Positions 1 through 5,047 of a stretch of 5,096 nucleotides of DNA are shown here, in pieces. Position numbers and translations under genes: made by a program. Under the pieces are notes generated by a model. That model was not told the DNA's origin, did no database searches, and saw only the letters and a program-made list of their open reading frames with translations. Positions within the stretch are counted from its first letter, which is position 1. Each line of letters begins with the position of its first letter. The stretch comes from Bryobacterales bacterium. GTDB taxonomy: Bacteria > Acidobacteriota > Terriglobia > Bryobacterales > Bryobacteraceae. Location of the stretch: NCBI GenBank assembly GCA_025456495.1, contig JALOKO010000365.1:1-5096 (forward strand), read 5' to 3'.

Positions 1-611
1 AGGTGCGCTCCATGGAGGAGTTCGATTCCAGACCTCAGCAATTGGCCATCGCCCGGCACGGCGAGGTCCGGCTGAATCGTCAGATCGTCGGTTTCAAGAA
101 GATCAAGTTCTACACCATGGAAAACATAGGCGCGGGCCATCTCTCCATGCCCGAACAGGAAATCCAAACCACCTCCTGGTGGCTGCATTTCACTGAGGAT
201 TTCCTCCGTCAGTTCAACCAGCTTTCCCCTGTCCAGAAGCAGAATGGTTTGGTTGGCCTGGGAAACGTCCTGCGCACCGTTGCCGCCTTTTTGCTGATGT
301 GCGATCCCCGCGACCTCGGCCTTGCTACCTCCGATGAGCCGCATACCCAGGGCCTGCGAATCCAGCCAAACCTGTATCTGTACGACGCCTATCCGGGTGG
401 GATCGGGCTGAGTGAGCCGCTCTTCCGCATGACCGACCAGCTTCTCCGGCAAGCCCTCCAATTGATGCTGCAGTGTCCGTGCCAGGCGGGTTGCCCTTCT
501 TGCGTGGGTCCCTTGGGCGAGGTGGGCGACGACGGCAAAGCAGTGGCCATTCGTTTCGTGCAAGCGCTCACCGAACAGGCGCTGGCTTCCTCTGAGAGCG
601 TTCCGTTTTAG
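1..611 (+). CDS. DEAD/DEAH-box helicase, MrfA/YprA-like, C-terminal end (5' partial)
   Basis: This is the last roughly 200 residues of a much larger protein that starts before the window; the GTG at position 3 is simply an in-frame codon, not a credible start. What is visible is the DUF1998-type C-terminal region found in MrfA/YprA-like ATP-dependent DNA helicases. Counting from that GTG, there is a TTSWW segment (residues 56-60), the family-like YDAYPGGIGL stretch (127-136), and a compact four-cysteine cluster C158-x-C160-x3-C164-x2-C167 in CPCQAGCPSC, which in MrfA-type proteins binds zinc. MrfA acts in mitomycin-damage repair in Bacillus with the nuclease MrfB; that role is family knowledge and may not carry over. 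The motor domains lie outside the window, so another helicase sharing this tail is possible. It ends with TAG at 609-611, facing the minus-strand block. Confidence 0.85.
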   Translation, partial: VRSMEEFDSRPQQLAIARHGEVRLNRQIVGFKKIKFYTMENIGAGHLSMPEQEIQTTSWWLHFTEDFLRQFNQLSPVQKQNGLVGLGNVLRTVAAFLLMCDPRDLGLATSDEPHTQGLRIQPNLYLYDAYPGGIGLSEPLFRMTDQLLRQALQLMLQCPCQAGCPSCVGPLGEVGDDGKAVAIRFVQALTEQALASSESVPF

Positions 612-638
612 CCCTTGGCGGGCGGTCGCCAGGAAGGG
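612..638 (+). terminator. Possible hairpin terminator between convergent genes
   Basis: Directly after the helicase stop codon, CCCTTGGCG and CGCCAGGAAGGG can pair around the loop GGCGGT: GGCG with CGCC, then CCCTT with AAGGG, leaving a three-base AGG bulge. The 35-base gap lies between convergent genes, where a bidirectional terminator would be expected. No T-run follows on either strand (only TTC on the plus strand), so intrinsic termination would be weak. The structure is seen; the function is inferred. Confidence 0.35.
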
Positions 639-646
639 TTCGGCCA

Positions 647-928
647 CTAGAGGTCGAATAGATTCAGCTGGCGCAATTGGAAATACTGGTTGCGCGAACC
701 CCGCTTCACCGGGTTGGTGCGCAAGAGCACCTTTGCGGAATAGCGATCAGCCACGGCTAGGCTGATGGCTTGCTCCAGATCGCCCCGCAGTTCTTCTGCG
801 ACGGCCTCACGCTGCACCCAGCGCTTCGTAAACTGGTTCAGATCCGCTTCCAGCGACGCCAACGCACAGCGCCACTGCGCGTCCCGCAGGATCGCCTTCT
901 GCTTGCCGATTCGCACCAGAACTGCCAC
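647..928 (-). CDS. Hypothetical protein, possibly the 3' part of a frameshifted gene
   Basis: A 93-residue reading frame with GTG start at 928 and TAG stop at 647-649. I do not recognise the family. The frame looks genuinely coding: third positions are mostly G or C, first positions favour G, and the protein is balanced, charged and probably helical (a stretch rich in E, A, L and R such as REAVAEELRGDLEQAISLAV at about residues 40-59), ending in QLNLFDL. The start is weak: the GTG lies only two codons after an in-frame TGA (935-937) and has no good Shine-Dalgarno sequence before it. The bases just upstream look coding in a different frame, so this may be the end of a longer gene broken by a one-base deletion or joined by a -1 shift. 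It follows the Rrf2 gene on the same strand and converges on the helicase gene. Confidence 0.5.
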   Translation of the reverse strand: MAVLVRIGKQKAILRDAQWRCALASLEADLNQFTKRWVQREAVAEELRGDLEQAISLAVADRYSAKVLLRTNPVKRGSRNQYFQLRQLNLFDL

Positions 929-1092
929 TGCAGTTCAGGATATCGGGTTTTGCCGCCGTGCAGAAGTCCCTGGATTTCCAGGCAGTCACCAAGACCGCCG
1001 ACGCCAACCACGAAGGCCTTTTGCGGCGGCCGCTGAGGATTCTTGCGCCCTTCAATGGCGCCTTCTGCAGCGCGCCAGGCAATGCCAGGCAA
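929..1092 (-). pseudogene. Possible 5' part of the same broken gene
   Basis: On the minus strand a frame opens after a TGA at 1108-1110 and runs to about 838, with TTG at 1090-1092 as one possible start and GTG at 1009-1011 as another (AAAGG five bases before it). From 1092 to about 929 its codons show a strong G-first, GC-third pattern and give a plausible peptide (for example KAFVVGVGGLGDCLEIQGLL). Beyond about 928 it turns into an arginine- and serine-rich product while the coding pattern passes to the frame of the 647-928 ORF, which needs a -1 shift. Together the two parts would make roughly 145-150 residues. I recognise no domain. It begins about 10 bases after the Rrf2 stop, consistent with an operon. 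Whether this is a true pseudogene, a sequencing error or two separate small genes cannot be settled by reading. Confidence 0.35.
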
Positions 1093-1102
1093 GCGATGCA
1101 GG

Positions 1103-1651
1103 CTAGCTCACGGTGTACTTGTTGTCCATCCCTGAGATGGCCCCATCCACATGCTTGATTGACTCGGGCAGGGCGGCAATGTCCTGCGCCTGGAAGATCC
1201 GCTGCGTGCGGCCGTCCAGCTTCGTCAGCAACTCATTCTCTTCCGTCAGCAGGTCACTAATCGTCGTCTTCCCCAGCAGTTCGTCCAGGAAGTATTGGAT
1301 CGTCTTCCACAGACAGCGGATGTTGCACGAGCGGTAGTTCGCGCACACATGCGTGGTGCCCGTATGGCGCTCACAGAAGCGTGGGCTGAACACCGGTCCA
1401 CCAAGAGAGTTTAGCACCTGAAGAACCGTAATCTGGTCAGACGGACGCGATAATGTATAGCCCCCCGCCTGCCCTCGGGTGCTTCGCACGAAGCCGCCAC
1501 GGCGCAGGATACGCATCAGCTTTGCCACGTGATGGGTGGTCAACCCCTCCGCCGTACTGATTTGAGGAATCGTCTGGCAACCCGCGCCCTCTCCGCGCGC
1601 AACACGAAGCAGGCATCGGAGTCCGTACTCTTCTTGTGCGCTCAATTTCAT
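1103..1651 (-). CDS. Rrf2-family transcriptional regulator with four-cysteine cluster (IscR-like)
   Basis: A 182-residue protein with the Rrf2 architecture: an N-terminal winged helix-turn-helix (about residues 1-85) starting MKLSAQEEYGLRCLL, a recognition-helix region around TTHHVAKLMRILRRGGFV, and the wing motif STRGQAGGYTLSRP (57-70), the counterpart of RGxGGGY in IscR. The effector segment has cysteines at 93, 103, 109 and 113, in the place where IscR-type members bind a [2Fe-2S] cluster, but the spacing (C-x9-C-x5-C-x3-C) is not IscR's C-x5-C-x5-C-x2-H. C13 and C25 lie in the DNA-binding half. A Shine-Dalgarno GGGAGG lies six bases before the ATG at 1649-1651, which fixes the start. It probably senses redox state, NO or Fe-S status and may repress its own promoter, as relatives do. 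At 182 residues it is somewhat longer than IscR (162 in E. coli). Family call is firm; ligand and targets are not shown. Confidence 0.9.
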   Translation of the reverse strand: MKLSAQEEYGLRCLLRVARGEGAGCQTIPQISTAEGLTTHHVAKLMRILRRGGFVRSTRGQAGGYTLSRPSDQITVLQVLNSLGGPVFSPRFCERHTGTTHVCANYRSCNIRCLWKTIQYFLDELLGKTTISDLLTEENELLTKLDGRTQRIFQAQDIAALPESIKHVDGAISGMDNKYTVS

Positions 1652-1683
1652 ACACGGCCTCCCGGGACTTCAGGGTCTATGTC

Positions 1684-1712
1684 CCGATACCACGCTATCA
1701 CGGTTTTCGCAA
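1684..1712 (-). promoter_or_regulatory. Candidate promoter and operator of the Rrf2 gene
   Basis: On the minus strand, TTGCGA (1707-1712) and TATCGG (1684-1689) are 17 bases apart and would place transcription start about 30 bases before the Rrf2 ATG. A dyad GATA-N6-TATC (1686-1699) overlaps the -10 element, a position suited to autoregulation. Both boxes match consensus only partly and the dyad arms are four bases, so this is a weak call. Confidence 0.25.
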
Positions 1713-1830
1713 TCAGGAAAGAACAAATCGGGTTTATTATCTGAAACTATGATTCGATCCCCCCTCCCTGTTTCCCTTCGATTCTCCCGAAAAGCCCACC
1801 TCAAGGCCGCCCACGCTTACCTCTTTTTTG

Positions 1831-1858
1831 TTGGCGCGCCATCGAAATCCGTGATATA
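1831..1858 (+). promoter_or_regulatory. Candidate promoter for the cysteine-rich protein gene
   Basis: TTGGCG (1831-1836) and GATATA (1853-1858) are 16 bases apart; TTGTTG (1828-1833) with TGATAT (1852-1857) at 18 bases is an alternative reading of the same site. Either would leave a leader of about 170 bases before the ATG at 2038. It rests on partial consensus matches only. Confidence 0.3.
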
Positions 1859-2037
1859 GGTTGAGTGAGGGTAAACGCCGCCTGCAATGCGGGCGCTTCT
1901 CATCCTCCCTTGCCCCGATTACTGGAGCACCCCTTCCCGATTGAACCGGCTCGCGTTTCTGTCACTGCTAGCGCTGTAACCAGCAGAATATCGGACACAG
2001 AACAGGCCTGAAGACTTACCAGGAGCATACCCCTCGT

Positions 2038-2526
2038 ATGGACGAAGAGCGTAAGTATCGCCAACAGGGCTACATGGATTCCCCCGGCGGCGAACGCAAG
2101 GACCTTGATCGCGGTCGAGGTCCAAGACCAAAGCTGCCCCTCGACGTCACCGGGCCACGTCTGCCACGGCTGGTGCAGACGGTTGCCGCCTCCCGCTGCT
2201 TCAGTTGCGCGTCCACTCTGCCTGCGGGCATTGACTTCGCCGGGAACTGTCCCAAGTGCGGCGCGGACCTCCATTGTTGCAAGCAGTGCGCTTACTTTGA
2301 GCCTTCCACGCGCTTTCAATGCCGCAAGTCAATTCCCGAACGCATTGCCGTCAAGGACAAGGCCAACGCGTGCGAACTGTTCAGCCCCCGCGTCACCGTC
2401 GCCCGCGACGTGCGGCCTCCTGTCGTCGAGGCCTTGCCCGTACGGAATGGCGCCGCCAGTTCCGCCCAAGGCCCCAAGAATGCCGATGATGCCCGCGCGG
2501 CATTTGATAGCCTGTTCAAGAAGTAG
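2038..2526 (+). CDS. Small cysteine-rich, probably zinc-binding protein of unknown function
   Basis: A 162-residue protein with nine cysteines in two groups. C54-x2-C57 and C71-x2-C74 form a classic zinc-ribbon pattern (RCFSC...NCPKCG). Immediately after comes a second group, C80, C81, C84, C95 and C112, in the pattern CCKQCAYFEPSTRFQC followed by a conserved-looking KDKANACELFSPR. The N-terminus (1-45) is basic, proline-rich and likely disordered; the C-terminus ends in a short helix DDARAAFDSLFKK. There is no signal peptide or membrane segment, so it is probably cytoplasmic. I have a loose memory of similar ribbon-plus-cysteine proteins with a terminal LFKK-like tail in several environmental phyla, but no assigned function. 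AGGAG at 2021-2025 is 12 bases before the ATG, slightly far; Met13 (2074) is an alternative start. The frame is open upstream only to 1972, with no better start. Zinc versus Fe-S binding is undecided. Confidence 0.8.
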   Translation: MDEERKYRQQGYMDSPGGERKDLDRGRGPRPKLPLDVTGPRLPRLVQTVAASRCFSCASTLPAGIDFAGNCPKCGADLHCCKQCAYFEPSTRFQCRKSIPERIAVKDKANACELFSPRVTVARDVRPPVVEALPVRNGAASSAQGPKNADDARAAFDSLFKK

Positions 2527-2556
2527 CCCGCCTCCGATGCCCGCACCGGTGGCGCT

Positions 2557-2575
2557 TGTCCGTACCTGTCGGACA
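2557..2575 (+). other. Short hairpin downstream of the cysteine-rich protein gene
   Basis: TGTCCG (2557-2562) and CGGACA (2570-2575) form a perfect six-base stem with a seven-base loop, 30 bases after the stop codon at 2526. No T-run follows, so it is at best a weak terminator or an mRNA end stabiliser. It is the only clear structure I see in the 219-base gap 2527-2745; no convincing gene is present there. Confidence 0.25.
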
Positions 2576-2745
2576 TCCGCTGCTCTCAATCGAAACTGCG
2601 TCCTACTCCGGCGCATCTCATCAGTTGGCCTTACGGTTCTTTGGCGTACCGCGCCATGCCACAGGCCACTCCGCGTGCGCCAGAACACCACCGCGCTTGC
2701 GCAGCAATCTGCGGCGCTCGCGCCAGAAGAGGAGCCTTATCGTTC

Positions 2746-3393
2746 ATGCTGACTCGCTTGTTCCTTCTCACTTCCTTGTTCTGCTCATTGCTTGTTTCCA
2801 CCCTCGGCGCTCAGTACAGTGTCAAGCCCGAACCCGCCATGCCGCAGGATCTACCCGCTGCCCTCAAGGGCCGTCTCCAGCCGGAAGGCCAGTCTATCTT
2901 TCAGGACGACAAGAAGCTGATGAGCCTCTTCTTCGTCTCCTCCATCCCCGCTGGCGCCAATAGCGAACTCAACGTGACCCACCAGGACATCGCCCATGGA
3001 ACCCTACTGGCCGTAGCCCACTTTCCAGCCGACTACGTGGACCGTCGGGGCAATGCCATCCAGGCGGGCAGCTACTACCTCCGCTTGAGCTTTTTCCCCG
3101 TCAATGGCGCGCATCAGGGTATTGAGCCTCAGCGGGATTTCCTCATCCTCACCAAGCCCTCCATCGACGCCGACGTCGCCGCGCAGCCATCCTACGCTGA
3201 TCTTATGGAGATGGCCATCAAGAGCGCCAGCGTCCAGCATCCGTTGGCCCTCTCCTGCTGGAAGAACGATTACGATCAAGCCAACGGCCTGGTGAAGGAA
3301 GGTGAGGACGATCACCCTACCTGGGTGCTCTACACCGATATCGCTGGGAAGAAAATGGCCATCATCGTTGTGGGAGTACACACGGAAGGCTAG
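2746..3393 (+). CDS. Secreted protein of unknown function, acidobacterial-type
   Basis: A 215-residue protein. The chosen start is the ATG at 2746, with AGGAG at 2730-2734 eleven bases upstream, because it begins a textbook signal peptide: MLTR, a hydrophobic core LFLLTSLFCSLLVSTL, and a likely signal peptidase I site after LGA (residue 22). The frame is open further upstream to 2641, but that extension (35 residues, arginine- and alanine-rich) would bury the signal peptide. The mature part has a GTLLAVAHFPADYVDRRGNA segment (about 86-105), AGSYYLRLSFFPVNG, then RDFLILTKP, and near the end HPLALSCWKNDY and PTWVLYTDIAGKKMAIIVVG. This recalls periplasmic proteins I associate with Acidobacteriota that keep the 'RGxxxxxGxYxLR ... 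HxG ... RDFLxL' order, distantly like DUF2911; no activity is known to me. Its stop overlaps that of the transporter on the other strand. Confidence 0.85.
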   Translation: MLTRLFLLTSLFCSLLVSTLGAQYSVKPEPAMPQDLPAALKGRLQPEGQSIFQDDKKLMSLFFVSSIPAGANSELNVTHQDIAHGTLLAVAHFPADYVDRRGNAIQAGSYYLRLSFFPVNGAHQGIEPQRDFLILTKPSIDADVAAQPSYADLMEMAIKSASVQHPLALSCWKNDYDQANGLVKEGEDDHPTWVLYTDIAGKKMAIIVVGVHTEG

Positions 3394-4709
3394 TCCGTGG
3401 CCGCGGGCGCGGCGTCCGCGCGTGTGCCGTTAGCGTGCGCGGACGCTTCCAGCTTTTTGTGCTCCTGAAACAGCAGCAGCGCCACCCCCAGCCAGATCGC
3501 CACCATCGCGAAATTCGCCATCGCGAAGCCCTGCACGCTCAGTCCCGCCATCGTTCCCACTTTCACCAGGCCCGCCTGCGCCATATCGCCCGTCCGCACA
3601 AAGAACGTGTCGATGGCCGCCTTTGCCTTGTACTTGGCTTCCCTTGATGTCAGCAGGAACAGGGCATGCCGTGTCGTGTTCTGGATGGAGTAGTCCGCCG
3701 CATTCTCCAGAATCTTGGCCAGCCGGATGACCCCCAACAGCGGATACGCGATCAGCAACGAATACCCACCCAGCGCAATGCAGGGCAGGATGAACAACGC
3801 TCCCCGTACCCCCAGCCACCGAAACAGATACGGCACCAACGCCAGTTGCATCAACAGCGCCAGCAGGTTCACCCGGCTGTAGAAGCTGCCATAAAACTCG
3901 CCGATAAACCGGCTCACCGCGCTCGCCCCGGCCTGTCCCGCCGCCGCCCCGGCCTCAACCTGCAGCGCGGCCGCTTGGGCCTGCTCCACCACAAACCGGC
4001 TCAGAATGTACTCTCCTGTGGTGTTCACCACATTCAGCAGAAAGATCAAGGCAGCCACCAATGTCAGGTAGCGGTTCTTCAGCACCAGTTCGAACCCGCC
4101 TTCGGCACCCAGTGGTTTGTCCGCCTGCTGCCGGTTGTTCGCCGCGCCCGCCGCTTGGAAGCGCCGGTTCGCTACCCAGGTCAGCCCCAGCGCGGCCAGC
4201 AAACCGCCGCCCGCCAACAGCATCATCCCTGGAATCCCAAGTCGTCCAAACAGATTCCCAGCCAGTTCACTCCCCATCCATGCCCCGACGCTACTGCCCA
4301 CGCCGATAATCGGAAACAGCCGCTTCCCCGCCTCTTCGCTGTACAGGTCATTGGCAAAGGCCCAGAACTGCGCCACCACGAACACGTTCACAATGCCCAG
4401 CCACACAAAGTACGCGAATCCCACCTGCACGCCGGCCTGCACCAACGCCAGAAAGCCCACCAGGTTCAGTACGAAGAACAGCGTGGAAATCGCGATGAAG
4501 CGCATCCGGTTCATCCGCGACGCAATCCACCCGTACAAAGGAATCACCACGAACAGCAGCGCGGCTTGCGCGGCCGCCGCGTAGGCCTTCAATTCCGCGC
4601 TCCCCTCGGCCAGAATCAGCGGCTCCCGCGCGGTCTTTAGTACGTAATAGCTTCCCAGCAGAAGGAACACATTGACGGTCAGCAGAATGCGATCAGACAA
4701 GGGCATCAT
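3390..4709 (-). CDS. Tlc/Npt-like (ATP:ADP antiporter superfamily) membrane transporter
   Basis: A 439-residue polytopic membrane protein with roughly 11-12 hydrophobic segments. Landmarks: LLLGSYYVLKTAREPLIL in the first helix (16-33), QFWAFANDLYSEEAGKRLFPIIGVGSSVGAW (about 114-144), a polar loop (182-205), an alanine- and glycine-rich loop (242-264), and a long conserved stretch RLAKILENAADYSIQN...SREAKYKAKAAIDTFFVRTGD (about 329-375). This pattern is that of the Npt1/Npt2-type nucleotide transporters related to plastid and rickettsial ATP/ADP translocases, in the shorter form found in free-living bacteria, where the substrate is mostly unproven. The tail (421-439) is alanine-rich and soluble. 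The gene begins ATG ATG; GAGGG lies six bases before the first ATG (4707-4709). Transport of nucleotides is inferred from family; another MFS-like substrate is possible. Confidence 0.85.
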   Translation of the reverse strand: MMPLSDRILLTVNVFLLLGSYYVLKTAREPLILAEGSAELKAYAAAAQAALLFVVIPLYGWIASRMNRMRFIAISTLFFVLNLVGFLALVQAGVQVGFAYFVWLGIVNVFVVAQFWAFANDLYSEEAGKRLFPIIGVGSSVGAWMGSELAGNLFGRLGIPGMMLLAGGGLLAALGLTWVANRRFQAAGAANNRQQADKPLGAEGGFELVLKNRYLTLVAALIFLLNVVNTTGEYILSRFVVEQAQAAALQVEAGAAAGQAGASAVSRFIGEFYGSFYSRVNLLALLMQLALVPYLFRWLGVRGALFILPCIALGGYSLLIAYPLLGVIRLAKILENAADYSIQNTTRHALFLLTSREAKYKAKAAIDTFFVRTGDMAQAGLVKVGTMAGLSVQGFAMANFAMVAIWLGVALLLFQEHKKLEASAHANGTRADAAPAATD

Positions 4710-4772
4710 GATGAACCCTCAGCCTAGCACTGCGCACGCCACGGCGTCCGTCACACCGGCAATTTGTCACAG

Positions 4773-4800
4773 CTGGCCAGGGCTACAGCTCTACTGGCCA
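4773..4800. repeat. Pair of CTGGCCA boxes 21 bases apart upstream of the transporter
   Basis: CTGGCCAG (4773-4780, itself a perfect palindrome) and CTGGCCA (4794-4800) occur 21 bases apart centre to centre, about two turns of the helix. Because the box is palindromic, the pair reads both as a direct repeat and as a 7-base inverted repeat with a 13-base loop (4774-4780 with 4794-4800). It lies 65-91 bases before the transporter ATG, so it could be a paired protein-binding site or an RNA stem in the leader. Confidence 0.5.
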
Positions 4801-4828
4801 CATCGACAAAGGATCACATCGACAAAGG
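4800..4828. repeat. Tandem 13-base direct repeat, period 16, upstream of the transporter
   Basis: ACATCGACAAAGG occurs perfectly at 4800-4812 and 4816-4828, separated by ATC. It abuts the CTGGCCA pair, with one shared base at 4800. On the transporter's strand it reads CCTTTGTCGATGT twice, each copy holding TTGTCG, which resembles a -35 box, though no good -10 follows at the right distance. It may be a tandem regulator site or a chance local duplication. Confidence 0.55.
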
Positions 4829-4926
4829 GGAAAGGAATCGCAATCAGCGCTGGAATCGGGAACCCACTGGCAGCGGCCACGCGCGATCAGAAATCGAAGC
4901 CTCGCACGCCCCGCCCGGAAAAGAAA

Positions 4927-5003
4927 TGGTACGCCCGGTAGGATTCGAACCCACGGCCTACTGATCCGAAGTCAGTCGCTCTATCCAGCTGAGCTACGGG
5001 CGC
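4927..5003 (-). tRNA. tRNA-Arg, anticodon UCG
   Basis: A complete 77-base cloverleaf on the minus strand: acceptor GCGCCCG with CGGGCGT, D arm GCTC...GAGC, anticodon stem ACTGA/TCAGT around the loop CTTCGGA, five-base variable region, T arm GTGGG-TTCGAAT-CCTAC, discriminator A73 and an encoded CCA (4927-4929 as TGG on the plus strand). The anticodon TCG (4967-4969) reads the arginine codon CGA and, by wobble, CGG. The D loop AGCTGGATA is standard. The first acceptor pair is G1:U72, a wobble where G:C is usual. It points toward the transporter but is 217 bases from it and is probably transcribed separately. Confidence 0.96.
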
Positions 5004-5012
5004 GTTGCTACG

Positions 5013-5047
5013 ATTCTACTATAGCGATGCGTTCAACTAACCCCGAA
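5013..5047 (-). promoter_or_regulatory. Candidate promoter of tRNA-Arg
   Basis: On the minus strand, TATAGT (5018-5023) and the overlapping TAGAAT (5013-5018) are good -10 candidates 9-14 bases before the tRNA 5' end. Possible -35 partners are TTCGGG (5042-5047, spacing 18 to TATAGT) and TTAGTT (5035-5040, spacing 16 to TAGAAT). The AT-rich patch stands out in GC-rich surroundings, which supports a promoter; which pair is used is unclear. Confidence 0.45.

Larger units (their letters stand above)
1652..2037. other. Divergent intergenic region, no gene seen
   Basis: A 386-base spacer between the divergent Rrf2 gene (minus) and the cysteine-rich protein gene (plus). It is locally more AT-rich (about 1700-1760), contains pyrimidine-rich tracts (about 1758-1785 and 1820-1830), and has frequent stops in the frames of both flanking genes. 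Open frames crossing its right half on the minus strand are antisense to the 2038-2526 gene and do not look coding. It is likely to hold the promoters of both units. I see no RNA gene or recognisable riboswitch. Confidence 0.6.

Noticed and set aside
3..5. GTG as true start of the helicase-end frame
   Set aside because: The protein matches only the C-terminal part of a long helicase and the frame runs off the left edge, so the gene is truncated by the window, not by biology.
765..1106. Plus-strand 113-codon open frame opposite the broken gene
   Set aside because: Arginine- and serine-rich, typical of antisense in GC-rich DNA; coding bias is better on the minus strand.
1113..1744. Plus-strand open frames opposite the Rrf2 gene
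   Set aside because: The minus strand encodes a clear Rrf2 protein with a good ribosome site; these frames are its shadows.
1740..1830. Possible CRISPR-like or repeat array in the divergent spacer
   Set aside because: Only loose similarities such as GATTCGAT/TTCGATTC and pyrimidine tracts; no regular spacing and no third copy.
1900..2319. 139-codon minus-strand open frame opposite the cysteine-rich protein start
   Set aside because: The plus strand carries the structured zinc-ribbon frame; the antisense product shows no recognisable motif and spans the divergent spacer.
2105..2752. 215-codon plus-strand open frame overlapping the cysteine-rich gene
   Set aside because: Overlaps the real gene in another frame, is dominated by A, P, R and S, and lacks motifs; only its last third (from 2537) is discussed, as a weak possibility.
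3666..4640. 324-codon plus-strand open frame opposite the transporter
   Set aside because: Rich in Q, R, H and P, as expected from the antisense of a GC-rich membrane protein gene. The minus-strand frame has clear family motifs, so this is a shadow despite its length.
4672..4941. Plus-strand 89-codon open frame across the transporter start and the tRNA edge
   Set aside because: It is antisense to the transporter start and crosses the repeat cluster; its composition (proline, threonine, lysine mix) and lack of a ribosome site point to chance.
4764..4964. Plus-strand open frame ending in VRPVGFEPTAY
   Set aside because: The GFEPTAY ending is the known artefact of reading the antisense of a tRNA T arm; the rest has no coding character.
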